From assembly GCF_006152145.1 (NCBI RefSeq), contig NZ_VDFV01000009.1, positions 62,001 to 126,000 of the forward strand: a stretch of DNA of 64,000 bases, in the 5' to 3' direction. This document shows positions 8,564-16,347 of this stretch, one piece after another. The DNA is from Rubellimicrobium roseum. GTDB lineage: Bacteria; Pseudomonadota; Alphaproteobacteria; Rhodobacterales; Rhodobacteraceae. The position numbers and the translations under genes were made by a program. Under the pieces are notes generated by a model, which worked only from the letters and a program-made list of their open reading frames with translations, made no database searches and was not told the DNA's origin. The stretch's first letter is position 1. Every line of letters starts with the position of its first letter.

Positions 8564-9091
8564 ATGGCAAGCGGGACGGTTAAGTGGTTCAACACGGGGA
8601 AAGGCTTTGGCTTCATCGCGCCGAACGAAGGCGGCCCCGACATCTTCGTGCATGCCTCGGCCGTGGAGCGCTCCGGGCTCCGAGCACTGAACGAAGGGGA
8701 TCAGGTCAGTTTCGAGGTCGAGGAGGATCGCCGGTCGGGCAAGCTCACGGCAACGGACCTGCGGGTGACCGGCTCTGCGCCTGCCACCACCCATCGCCCG
8801 GCCGAGCGCTCTCGTGATGATTACCAGCGCTCCAGCACTGCCTCACGCGGCGGGCCAGCCTACCGCCAGCCGGAGGGCTCCGGTCGGGGCGTGGTGAAGT
8901 GGTTCAACGCCACCAAAGGGTTCGGCTTCATTCAGCCGGACACGGGTGGAGACGACATCTTCGTCCATATCTCGGCCGTGGAGCAGGCGGGCTTGCGCGA
9001 CTTGCGTGAGGGTCAGGCGGTCACCTACGACATCGAGCGGGACCGCCGCAGCGGCAAGTCAGCCGCGACGAACCTGCGCCTGGGGGACTGA
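8564..9091 (+). CDS. Cold-shock protein with two CSD domains
   Basis: The 175-residue protein contains two cold-shock domains. Residues 1-70 have [15 protein letters not shown] (RNP1) and DIFVHASAV (RNP2). Residues about 109-175 have [15 protein letters not shown] and [10 protein letters not shown] flexible, Ser/Arg-rich linker joins them. Tandem CSD proteins of this type are common in alphaproteobacteria and bind single-stranded RNA and DNA as RNA chaperones in the cytoplasm. ATG 8564 is chosen because it gives the standard MASGTVKWF beginning and has an AAGGA site just upstream; the in-frame TTG 8549 is less likely. It stands alone between pseudogenes. Confidence 0.95.
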   Translation: MASGTVKWFNTGKGFGFIAPNEGGPDIFVHASAVERSGLRALNEGDQVSFEVEEDRRSGKLTATDLRVTGSAPATTHRPAERSRDDYQRSSTASRGGPAYRQPEGSGRGVVKWFNATKGFGFIQPDTGGDDIFVHISAVEQAGLRDLREGQAVTYDIERDRRSGKSAATNLRLGD

Positions 9092-9211
9092 CATCGCAGA
9101 GACAAGACCCAAGATCTGGCCATCGCACCCAGAAAAACAGATCTGACCACTCGACATAGGTCAGGACACCGCTTCTGGTTCCGGGGCTTAGGCTCCGGTC
9201 GCGACCGTTGC

Positions 9212-10003
9212 TCAGCAAGTCGACGCAACGCCCTCTGGCGAACAGATGACTCTATCGGTCATCTTCCGCCAGCCTGGGCGGGGCGTCGACGGACGCGACC
9301 AGTCGGCCTCCATGCTCGCCAAGAGTTTGCCGTGGGGTCCCATCATCAGCAGCGCCGGGACGAGGCGAGCCCGCGCCTTGCGGCCCAAGCACGACGGAAA
9401 CGATCTCTGGCAATGGCGCCAAGACAGCAACGCGCCTCATAGATGGCCGTGTCCGGATCCCAAGGTATGCCGGCCGCCGTGAGCATCGGCGCCGGGATTT
9501 ACAGATGACCGCGCGGGGATCCTCCTCCTCGTCGCGCAGGATGTCGGTGAGTTGCATGGCGCATGCGAGGGATAAGGCGAAGCGGCGGGTCTCCTCCCCC
9601 TGCCGGGCACCGAACACGCGCATGGACAAGAGGCCCACTGTACCCGCCTGGCCGCGCACGCAACGTGCAAGACGCACGAGATGGGGCGCCACTATGCCAT
9701 CGACGTCCATGCGCATGCCGGTCAGAATCGGATCGAACTCCCGCCGGGAAGCCGATGACGGTCGATGGCGAGATCGGGCTCCTCGCCGACGGCGGTGCGC
9801 GGCGTGCGACTGCGCGATTTCCTCGGACCATTATCCGAGGCTGCCACCTTTTCGTTCTTGGTCCCCTCGCCATCGGCGATGTCGTCGACCAGACCGCAGA
9901 GAGCAAAGATCGCGAACATGGCCTCTCGACATTCGCGCGGCAGGATATCCAAGCCTGTGACAAAAGACGAGCCTGAAGCGGCGACAATGTCCACCTCAGC
10001 TTC
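9212..10003 (-). pseudogene. Squalene/phytoene synthase family (HpnD-like), multiply frameshifted
   Basis: Pieces of one trans-isoprenyl diphosphate synthase lie in successive reverse-strand frames. First is ASGSSFVTGLDILPRECREA followed by VDDIADGEG (the first Asp-rich motif), about 10003-9890. Next, starting at 9716, is MRMDVDGIVAPHLVRLARCV, then LSMRVFGARQGEETRRFALS and LTDILRDEEED (the second Asp-rich motif). Last, in a third frame ending at 9212, is LVPALLMMGPHGKLLASMEA, the family's terminal helix. At least two frameshifts and a lost segment between them make it non-functional. Intact HpnC/HpnD enzymes make squalene for hopanoids, and CrtB makes phytoene. Which one this was is uncertain; the GSSF...LP and DVDGIV wording favours HpnD. 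Confidence 0.8.
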
Positions 10004-10099
10004 GGAGTTGGACTGGAGGGTGTCAGGACAAGGCCTCACGCCTCGTCTTCCAGCCAGACATCGACACGTGATCCCCGAGCCTTTCCCAAGTTGCAACTT

Positions 10100-10126
10100 C
10101 GGCGCCAGACCAGGAGCCTGGCGCCG
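10100..10126 (-). terminator. Stem-loop downstream of the ABC operon
   Basis: A perfect 9-bp stem CGGCGCCAG / CTGGCGCCG with a 9-base loop lies 40 bases past the stop of the binding-protein gene, on the transcript strand. It is not followed by a clear T run, so it may be a mRNA-stabilising 3' hairpin rather than a classical intrinsic terminator. Confidence 0.45.
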
Positions 10127-10165
10127 AGGATCACGCCTCAAGATGTTGCATGACGTACAACCTGC

Positions 10166-11206
10166 TCACATCCCGTTCGCCTGCTTCCACTCCTCGAGAT
10201 CGGCTGCGACCTCCTCCTTGCTGAAATCGTTCGCTGGCCCGATAAAGGAGTCGTCGAGGAAGGTGCTTACATCGACGGGGGCCGAGAGCTCGCCCACCTC
10301 GATCATCTGCGCTTGCACCTTCTCCCACGCTTCGGAGCGGAGCGCGCCATATCGCTCGGTCACGGGGGTATTGAGCGGCGTGGCGCCGTCGATGAAGTTC
10401 CAGCCGAACTCGTCCTGCTGCCACTCCTCGGGCACCGCCTGACGCGTCATCGCACCGAGGGCGTCGCGGTCGAGCGAGGCCGCATAGGCTCCCTTGGACC
10501 AGGCGCGAGTGAAGCCTTCGAGGATGCCCTGCATCTCCTCCTTGCGCTCCGACAGGATGACAAAGGAGTTGGCCGGCGTCTCGGCCACGCCCTCGGGCGT
10601 GATGTCGCGGATCTCGATCCCGTTCGCCTGGAGCGCGATCCAGTCCGGCAGCGCCCCGGCGATGGCGTCCACCGTCTGCCGCGTGAAGGCGTTGGCCAGT
10701 GTCGGGCCGCCTTCGCCCACGACGACCGTGCTCACGTCATCGATGCTGGCTCCGACGGCGTTGAGTGCGACCTCCAGGGTAGCGCGGTCCCGATCGCTGA
10801 CGAGGCCCACGGTCTTGCCGGCAAGTTCCTCGACGGAGGTGATCGGGCTGTCGCCCGGCACGACGATGCCCTCGGGCGCGCGCTGCTGGGCCTCGTAGAT
10901 GACACTGACCGGAATGCCCGCATTCAGCGCCTGGTAGGTTTGCGGGCCGTCGAGCTTGGCTATGTCGGCGCTGCCGTTGGTCAGGAACGCGACGAAAGGC
11001 ACCGTCGTGGCCGAGGGCAGCAGGTTGATTTCGATGCCCTCGTCCTCGAAGTAGCCCAGGGCCTCGCCCACGATCATCGGATAGAACAGGATCGACCGCG
11101 GGGTCGGCATGATGAAGTTCACGGTGGTGAGCTCCTGGGCCAAGGCCGCAGAGCCCGTGGTCAGCATCGCACCCGCGACGCCCGCCATCAGTGCTGTCTT
11201 AAACAT
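10166..11206 (-). CDS. NitT/TauT-type ABC transporter substrate-binding protein
   Basis: The product has 346 residues with a cleavable signal peptide (cut near ALAQ-ELTTV) and the NMT1/SsuA-like periplasmic fold. Typical features are FYPMIVGEALGYFEDEGIEI near the start, a GSADIAKLDG ligand-pocket region and FTRQTVDAIAGALPDW. It captures the solute for the permease and ATPase encoded upstream in the same operon (11289-13009). This family carries nitrate, sulfonates, pyrimidine precursors, phthalate-like and other aromatic acids. The neighbouring hydrolase and aldehyde dehydrogenase favour an organic substrate, but the ligand cannot be read from sequence. A strong GGGAGGAG ribosome site precedes ATG 11206. 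Confidence 0.9.
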   Translation of the reverse strand: MFKTALMAGVAGAMLTTGSAALAQELTTVNFIMPTPRSILFYPMIVGEALGYFEDEGIEINLLPSATTVPFVAFLTNGSADIAKLDGPQTYQALNAGIPVSVIYEAQQRAPEGIVVPGDSPITSVEELAGKTVGLVSDRDRATLEVALNAVGASIDDVSTVVVGEGGPTLANAFTRQTVDAIAGALPDWIALQANGIEIRDITPEGVAETPANSFVILSERKEEMQGILEGFTRAWSKGAYAASLDRDALGAMTRQAVPEEWQQDEFGWNFIDGATPLNTPVTERYGALRSEAWEKVQAQMIEVGELSAPVDVSTFLDDSFIGPANDFSKEEVAADLEEWKQANGM

Positions 11207-11254
11207 TGATTCTCCTCCCTTGTTCTTGAATTCGGGTCATGCGGCACAGACGGC

Positions 11255-11275
11255 GGCCCGCTCCTCCCGCGGGCC
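11255..11275 (-). promoter_or_regulatory. Intercistronic stem-loop between permease and binding-protein genes
   Basis: In the 82-base gap the transcript can form a perfect 7-bp stem GGCCCGC / GCGGGCC around a GGGAGGA loop. Such hairpins between permease and binding-protein cistrons often mark processing or stabilising sites that raise expression of the binding protein. That role is inferred here. Confidence 0.4.
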
Positions 11276-11288
11276 CCCGTACCGGTGG

Positions 11289-12155
11289 TCAGGCTTTGTT
11301 CTTGGCGTTCAGGCGGCGCGTGATCTCGAGCATGCGGGCGTCGTGGCGCCAGAAGACGATGCGGTTGTCCAGCCACTCCATGATGGCGAAGAGCAGCAGG
11401 CCCATGAAGGTCAGCGCCAGCAGCACCGCGAAGGTCCCCGACATGTTGAGCGCGAAGGTGAAACGCTGCATCAGCACGCCCATGCCCTCGCTGGCCGAGA
11501 TGAACTCGCCCACGATGGCCCCGATCAGGGCCATGGTCATCCCGGTCTTGAGGCCGGCCATGATGACGGGCATGGCGCTGGGCAGCATGAGCTGGGTGAA
11601 GACCTGGTGCTTCTTCGCCTGAAGCGAGCGGAACATCTCGAGGCAGTCGCGGTCCACCGCCGTGAGCCCGGTCAGCGTGTTCAGGAAGGGCGGAAAGAAA
11701 CACAGCAGCGCCGCGATGCCGATGTTGGGCAGCGTGCCGAAGCCCAGCCAAGCGATCACGATGGGCGCCAGCGCGATGCGCGGCGTGACCTGAAGGCCGA
11801 CGATGTAGGGGGCGCTGTAGCGGCGGAACGGCTCCCAAAGCGCGGCGGCGATGGCGAGAGCGATCCCGATGGTCGAGCCGACCACGAAGCCCACCAGGGA
11901 CTCATAGAGGGTCACGCCGAAATGCCACCACATCAGGCGGTCCACGACGGCGATCTGCCAAAAGGACGCGGCGATGGCCGTCGGCGCAGGCAGGATCAGA
12001 GAGTCCACCCATCCCATGCGCGAGGCCAGTTCCCATACTCCCAGCACGACCGTCAGGATCAGCAGGTGGTTGATGATCCGCACGGAGCCCACGGACGGCA
12101 TGGCTCGTGCCTTGGGCGCGGATGACGACGTCTCGAAGGTGGCGTCCATGGTCAT
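11289..12155 (-). CDS. NitT/TauT-type ABC transporter permease
   Basis: The 288-residue inner-membrane protein has six hydrophobic segments and the binding-protein-dependent transport domain. The EAA loop that docks the ATPase reads near LFRSLQAKKHQVFTQLMLPS on the cytoplasmic side. It resembles SsuC/TauC/ThiX permeases. The start overlaps the stop of the ATPase gene by four bases (ATGA), indicating translational coupling. It would work as a homodimer with the ATPase at 12152-13009 and the binding protein at 10166-11206. Confidence 0.92.
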   Translation of the reverse strand: MTMDATFETSSSAPKARAMPSVGSVRIINHLLILTVVLGVWELASRMGWVDSLILPAPTAIAASFWQIAVVDRLMWWHFGVTLYESLVGFVVGSTIGIALAIAAALWEPFRRYSAPYIVGLQVTPRIALAPIVIAWLGFGTLPNIGIAALLCFFPPFLNTLTGLTAVDRDCLEMFRSLQAKKHQVFTQLMLPSAMPVIMAGLKTGMTMALIGAIVGEFISASEGMGVLMQRFTFALNMSGTFAVLLALTFMGLLLFAIMEWLDNRIVFWRHDARMLEITRRLNAKNKA

Positions 12156-13009
12156 AGATCTTTCCCCGTGGCGAAGATGTTGCGCACCCGGGCCACCAGC
12201 GCGTTGAACTCGGGCGTCAGGAGCAGCGAGATGTCGCGCGGCTTCTCGAAGGGCACGTCGACGATGGCCGCGAGCCGCCCCGGGCGCGGCGTCATCACGA
12301 ACACCTTGTCGGCCAGGAAGATGGCTTCGGCGATGTTGTGGGTGACGAAGACCGAGGTCGTGTTCACCTCGGCCACGATGCGCGACAGCTCGACGTTGAG
12401 GTGCTCGCGCGTGAACTCGTCCAGCGCGCCGAATGGCTCATCAAGCAGCAGGATGTCGGTGCCGACGTTGAGGAGGCGCGCCAGGGCCACCCGCTGCTGC
12501 ATCCCGCCCGACAAGTGGCGCGGGAAGGCATGGGCGAAGTCCTGGAGCCCGACGAGGTGGAGGAGTTCCACGGCGCGACGGCGGTCCGCGTCGGTCACCC
12601 GGCCCTTGAGTTTGGTGGGCAGCAGGACGTTCTCGATGACCGTCTTCCAGTCCAGCAGCGTGGGCTTCTGGAACATGACGCCGACATCGCCCCGGGGACC
12701 CGTGACCTCGGAGCCGTGGACCATCAGGCTTCCGGTCGTCTTGGGGATCAGGCCCGCGATCATCCGCAGCAAGGTCGACTTGCCGCAGCCCGAAGGGCCG
12801 ACGATGGAGATGAACGACCCGGGCTCGATGGTGAAGCTGGCATTCTCGACCGCCAGGACGCTGCCGAAGCGCTTCTCGACCTGCTGCGCCTCGATGGCCT
12901 GACGCGTGGCGGCGTAGGGCTGCGCCATGACCCTCTCGGTCGCGATCTGGGACTGGATCACTTTGCCGTCTCCCTGATGGCTGGTTGCTCGGAGTTGGAC
13001 GAGGCTCAT
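12152..13009 (-). CDS. NitT/TauT-type ABC transporter ATP-binding protein
   Basis: The 285-residue ATPase has Walker A GPSGCGKST at residues 71-79, signature LSGGMQQR, Walker B ILLLDEPFGALD and a switch His in VFVTHNIAEA. The family resembles SsuB/TauB. About 40 residues precede the nucleotide-binding domain, longer than usual, and an internal Met at residue 28 could be an alternative start. ATG 13009 overlaps the hydrolase stop by four bases, so the hydrolase, ATPase and permease genes are coupled as one transcription unit. Confidence 0.93.
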   Translation of the reverse strand: MSLVQLRATSHQGDGKVIQSQIATERVMAQPYAATRQAIEAQQVEKRFGSVLAVENASFTIEPGSFISIVGPSGCGKSTLLRMIAGLIPKTTGSLMVHGSEVTGPRGDVGVMFQKPTLLDWKTVIENVLLPTKLKGRVTDADRRRAVELLHLVGLQDFAHAFPRHLSGGMQQRVALARLLNVGTDILLLDEPFGALDEFTREHLNVELSRIVAEVNTTSVFVTHNIAEAIFLADKVFVMTPRPGRLAAIVDVPFEKPRDISLLLTPEFNALVARVRNIFATGKDL

Positions 13010-13821
13010 GCTTGCGCCCGTTTCGCGTCGGCGGCCGGATGTGGGACGGCCAGGAAGTCGGACAGGGCGCCCGCGAACCGCGCGGGTGCCTGCACGTGCG
13101 GCGCATGGCCGAGCCCGTCGAGTTCCAGGAACCGCGCCCCCGGGATGGCGGCCGCGAGGGCGCGGGACATGGCGGGCGGTGTGGCGGCGTCGAGGCTGCC
13201 CACCATGACCAGCGTGGAGTTGCGGATGCCCGGAACCTGCCCGCTCAGGTCGAGCGTGGCCAAGACCTGGCAGGCGCGCGCGAACATCTCCGGGTCCGTG
13301 CGCAGCAGCGCCTCCCGGCAGCGCGCGACCGTGTCGAGGTTTGCCTGGATGTAGTCCTCGGGGAAGAGCCGCCGGATGGCGATGTCGACGAGCGCCGGCA
13401 TGCCCCCCTCGGACGCCTTTGAGGCCATGACATGGAACGCGCCCCGCCCCTCCGGCGAGAAGGCCATGCCCGTGTCGGCCAGCACGAGCCGGTCGAACAG
13501 ACCGCCGTGCCGGATTGCCAGGGCGACTGCGACGAAGCCGCCGAAGCCGTTGCCGAGCACGTCCGTTTCCACGGCCAGGTCGAGCGCCCCGAACAGGCCC
13601 GCGATGCGGTCCGCATAGGCCTCGATGCTGGGCTCGGCCGCCGAGGAGCCCGCGAAACCGGGCAGACTCACCATGAGCAGGCGGCGGCCCGGGGCGAGCA
13701 GCGGAGCCACGTGCGCGAAGGCCGAACGGTCGGCCAGCAGCGAATGGAGCAGGACCAGGGGACGCCCGTGCCCGATCTCGTCGTATTCGAGTTCGGCGCC
13801 TTGTATGGTCACGCGCGGCAT
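13006..13821 (-). CDS. Alpha/beta-hydrolase lacking the nucleophile serine
   Basis: This 271-residue protein has an alpha/beta-hydrolase fold resembling 3-oxoadipate enol-lactonases: an oxyanion region LVLLHSLLADRSAF, a nucleophile elbow at residues 90-95, then GSLD (Asp211) and GLGHAPHV (His239). The elbow reads LGNGFGG, so the expected GxSxG serine is Gly92, encoded GGC. Asp and His are present. Either it is catalytically dead, uses another mechanism, or has a binding role. ATG 13821 is chosen for its AAAGGAGAAG site; an upstream in-frame start at 13947 would add 42 unrelated residues. It is the first gene of the ABC operon and is divergent from the GntR gene, suggesting that its ligand or product relates to the imported compound. 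Confidence 0.85.
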   Translation of the reverse strand: MPRVTIQGAELEYDEIGHGRPLVLLHSLLADRSAFAHVAPLLAPGRRLLMVSLPGFAGSSAAEPSIEAYADRIAGLFGALDLAVETDVLGNGFGGFVAVALAIRHGGLFDRLVLADTGMAFSPEGRGAFHVMASKASEGGMPALVDIAIRRLFPEDYIQANLDTVARCREALLRTDPEMFARACQVLATLDLSGQVPGIRNSTLVMVGSLDAATPPAMSRALAAAIPGARFLELDGLGHAPHVQAPARFAGALSDFLAVPHPAADAKRAQA

Positions 13822-13946
13822 AACTTCTCCTTTGGATGCGGAACGAAAGGCATGACTTAGGGGCAAGATCCCCATCCGCTCATGCATATCACCGTCTTGG
13901 ACTTGGCTTTCCCCTGATGCGCCAAGTTCTACATCAGACTTGACCA

Positions 13947-14096
13947 TTGATATCTCAAAGCCGCCAAGACAGTGTCAAGAGCTTCCTGCGGTGCACTACA
14001 TTTTAGACATAATCCTGCCAAACAGGGTCAAAACGCGATATCAGCCTGCGTCCACGAAGTCACTCAGCTCGAATTGTGGGTTGACGTGATATCTCA
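13947..14096. promoter_or_regulatory. Divergent control region with repeated TGATATC boxes
   Basis: The 330-base gap between the hydrolase and GntR genes contains the 10-mer TGATATCTCA twice in direct orientation, at 13948-13957 and 14087-14096. A reverse-orientation TGATATCGCG covers 14034-14043. The first box is part of an imperfect palindrome TTGATATCTCAA. The positions suit a regulator of both divergent units, most simply the adjacent GntR protein. A TTGACG at 14081-14086 could be a -35 element for the rightward genes. Confidence 0.5.
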
Positions 14097-14151
14097 CAGA
14101 AAGCTAACAGCAGATCAAAGACACCTCTAGAGTTCACCCGGAGGCTCATCC

Positions 14152-14787
14152 TTGCTTCGCAACGACATCTACTCGAGCCTGCGCAACGACATCCTGACCT
14201 GCGCGCTTGCGCCCGGCAGCGAGCTGCGCGAGCAGGAGCTTGCGACGCGCTTCGGGGTCAGCAAGTCCCCCGTTCGAGAAGCGCTGCTCCAACTCGAGAG
14301 GGAGAAGCTCGTCACGGTGATGCCGCGCCAAGGCTACCGGGTGGCGCCGATCTCGCTATCGGATGCGCATGACATGTTCGGCTTTCGGCAGGTGCTGGAA
14401 CTCGCCTGCATCGCCGAGGCGGCCCGCAACGCGAGCGAGGCGCAGCTTCACGACCTCGACCGCTTCCGCGAGTTCGCGGGCGAGGGCCCCAATCCCTTCA
14501 TCGAATACAACCGCGATTTCCACTGCGCCCTGGCCCGCGCCTCGGGCAACGCGCGCATGGCAAGGGCGAGCTGCGACCTCATCGAGGAGATGGACCGCCT
14601 CGTTCGCGTCAGCCTCAACGCGGTGCGCGGCCGCGACCCGCAAAAGCTCGTCGAGGAGCACGGGGCCATCATCGACGCCGTGCAGGCCCGCGACGCCAAG
14701 GCCGCCGTCACCCTGCTCAAGAACCACATCCGCTCCGGCGAAAAGCGCTTGGTCACGGCCCTCGAATGGGCCGTGGTCCAGGCCTGA
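14152..14787 (+). CDS. GntR family regulator, FCD (FadR) type
   Basis: The product has 211 residues. Residues 1-66 form a winged helix-turn-helix (ELREQELATRFGVSKSPVRE is the recognition region). Residues about 70-205 form an FCD ligand domain with the metal-binding Asp/His pattern (YNRDFHCALARASGN and later KLVEEHGAIIDAV, LLKNHIRSGEKR). Start TTG 14152 lies 8 bases behind CCGGAGGC. It is divergent from the hydrolase/ABC operon and directly upstream of the aldehyde dehydrogenase, so it probably represses both until an organic-acid-like effector binds. Candidate operators are the TGATATC boxes at 13948-14096. Confidence 0.92.
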   Translation: MLRNDIYSSLRNDILTCALAPGSELREQELATRFGVSKSPVREALLQLEREKLVTVMPRQGYRVAPISLSDAHDMFGFRQVLELACIAEAARNASEAQLHDLDRFREFAGEGPNPFIEYNRDFHCALARASGNARMARASCDLIEEMDRLVRVSLNAVRGRDPQKLVEEHGAIIDAVQARDAKAAVTLLKNHIRSGEKRLVTALEWAVVQA

Positions 14788-14814
14788 CCCGCCACCAAGG
14801 ACAAGGGAGAAATC

Positions 14815-16347
14815 ATGTCTGTGTCCGAACTCGAACGTCCCGAGGTCCGGGTCGTGACCCACGGCCTCTTCATCGACGGCCGCGAGGTCGCCGCGAGCCA
14901 TCCCGAGCTCCTTGACGTGCGCAACCCGGCGACCGGCGAGGTCGTGGCGCGGATAGGTCACGCCGACGCCTCGGACGTGGACCGCGCCATCCGCAGCGCG
15001 CGCCGGGCCTTCAGGAGCCGCGAATGGGGCGGGATGCCGCTGCGCGAGCGCGCCAAGCTCGTCAATAAGCTGGCCGACGCCTTCGAGGCCCATCTCGACG
15101 AACTGTACCAGCTCGAGACGATGAACAACGGCCGCCCCGTCAACGAGACCCGGGCCCAGCTTCGCCGGCTGCCCGACTTCTTCCGCTACAATGCGGGCCT
15201 CGCTCTGGCGCGGCGCGACTCGGTCATCCCGGTCGAGGGTGACTACCTCAACTACACCCAGCGCACGCCCATCGGCGTGGTCGGCAACTGCACGCCCTTC
15301 AACCATCCGCTCATGATCATGTGCAAGAGCCTGGCGCCGGTCTTCGCCTCGGGCTGCGTCACGGTCGTGAAGCCCTCCGAGTACACGCCGCTCACGACGC
15401 TCCGGCTTGCGCAGATCTTCACGGAGGCCGGCCTGCCGGACGGCGTGTTCAACGTCGTCACCGGCCTCGGCCCCACCACGGGCAAGTACCTGGCCGAGCA
15501 TCCCGGCCTCAACAAGCTCGTGCTGACGGGCGGCACGGAGGCCGGGCAGATCGCGGGCGCGCTCGCGGGGCGCAACTTCGCGCGCCAGACCCTCGAGCTG
15601 GGCGGCAAGACTCCCGTTCTGGTGTTCCCGGACTTCGACGTGGACCAGGCGGTGAACTACGCGGCGTTCGGTGCCTTCATCGGGGCGGGCCAGACCTGCG
15701 TCTGCGCCAGCCGCCACATCGTGCATCGCGACATCTACGACGAGTTCGTCGAGAAGCTCGCCACCAAGGCCAAGTCGATCCGCATCGGCGACCCCACGGA
15801 CCCGGACACGCAGCTCGGCCCCGTGATCTCGGAAAAGCAGCGCCAGCGTGTCCTGGACTACGCCCGTATCGGCCTCGACGAAGGCGCGCGGCTCGTTGCT
15901 GGCGGCCAAGTGCCCGAGTCGCTGGCGGAGGCCGGCGGCTTCTTCGTCGAGCCGACCGTCTTTGCCGACGTGAGCCCCGAGATGCGCATCTTCCAGGAAG
16001 AGGTGTTCGGCCCCTTCACCTCGGTCACGCCCTTTTCCACCGAGGAGGAGGCCATCCAGCTCGCCAACAACTCGCCGTTCGGACTGGCAGCGGCGATCCG
16101 CACGAAGGACGTTGCGCGCGCGCATCGCGTGGCCGCGGCCATCGACTGCGGCATCGTCTGGGTCAACGACCACCACCGGCTCGATCCCGCCTCGCCGTGG
16201 GGGGGCGTCAAGCTGTCCGGCACCGGGCGCGAGTTCGGCTCGGAGTCGTTCGACGAGCACTTCGACGTCAAGAGCGTGATGGTCAACATGACCGACAAGC
16301 CGTTCGACTGGTATCAGGACAGCACCGGCCCACGCCGTCTGAACTGA
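14815..16347 (+). CDS. NAD(P)-dependent aldehyde dehydrogenase
   Basis: The 510-residue ALDH-superfamily enzyme oxidises an aldehyde to the acid. The general base is Glu261 in LELGGKTP and the nucleophile is Cys295 in AGQTCVCASR. The Rossmann part has GNCTPFNHPL and VKPSEYTPL, and the oligomerisation tail is complete. It resembles the betaine-aldehyde and broad-specificity dehydrogenases. It starts 27 bases after the GntR gene, behind AAGGGAGAA, so the two form a small operon. With the divergent importer and hydrolase it suggests uptake and oxidation of an aldehyde-yielding compound; the identity is not deducible. Confidence 0.94.
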   Translation: MSVSELERPEVRVVTHGLFIDGREVAASHPELLDVRNPATGEVVARIGHADASDVDRAIRSARRAFRSREWGGMPLRERAKLVNKLADAFEAHLDELYQLETMNNGRPVNETRAQLRRLPDFFRYNAGLALARRDSVIPVEGDYLNYTQRTPIGVVGNCTPFNHPLMIMCKSLAPVFASGCVTVVKPSEYTPLTTLRLAQIFTEAGLPDGVFNVVTGLGPTTGKYLAEHPGLNKLVLTGGTEAGQIAGALAGRNFARQTLELGGKTPVLVFPDFDVDQAVNYAAFGAFIGAGQTCVCASRHIVHRDIYDEFVEKLATKAKSIRIGDPTDPDTQLGPVISEKQRQRVLDYARIGLDEGARLVAGGQVPESLAEAGGFFVEPTVFADVSPEMRIFQEEVFGPFTSVTPFSTEEEAIQLANNSPFGLAAAIRTKDVARAHRVAAAIDCGIVWVNDHHRLDPASPWGGVKLSGTGREFGSESFDEHFDVKSVMVNMTDKPFDWYQDSTGPRRLN

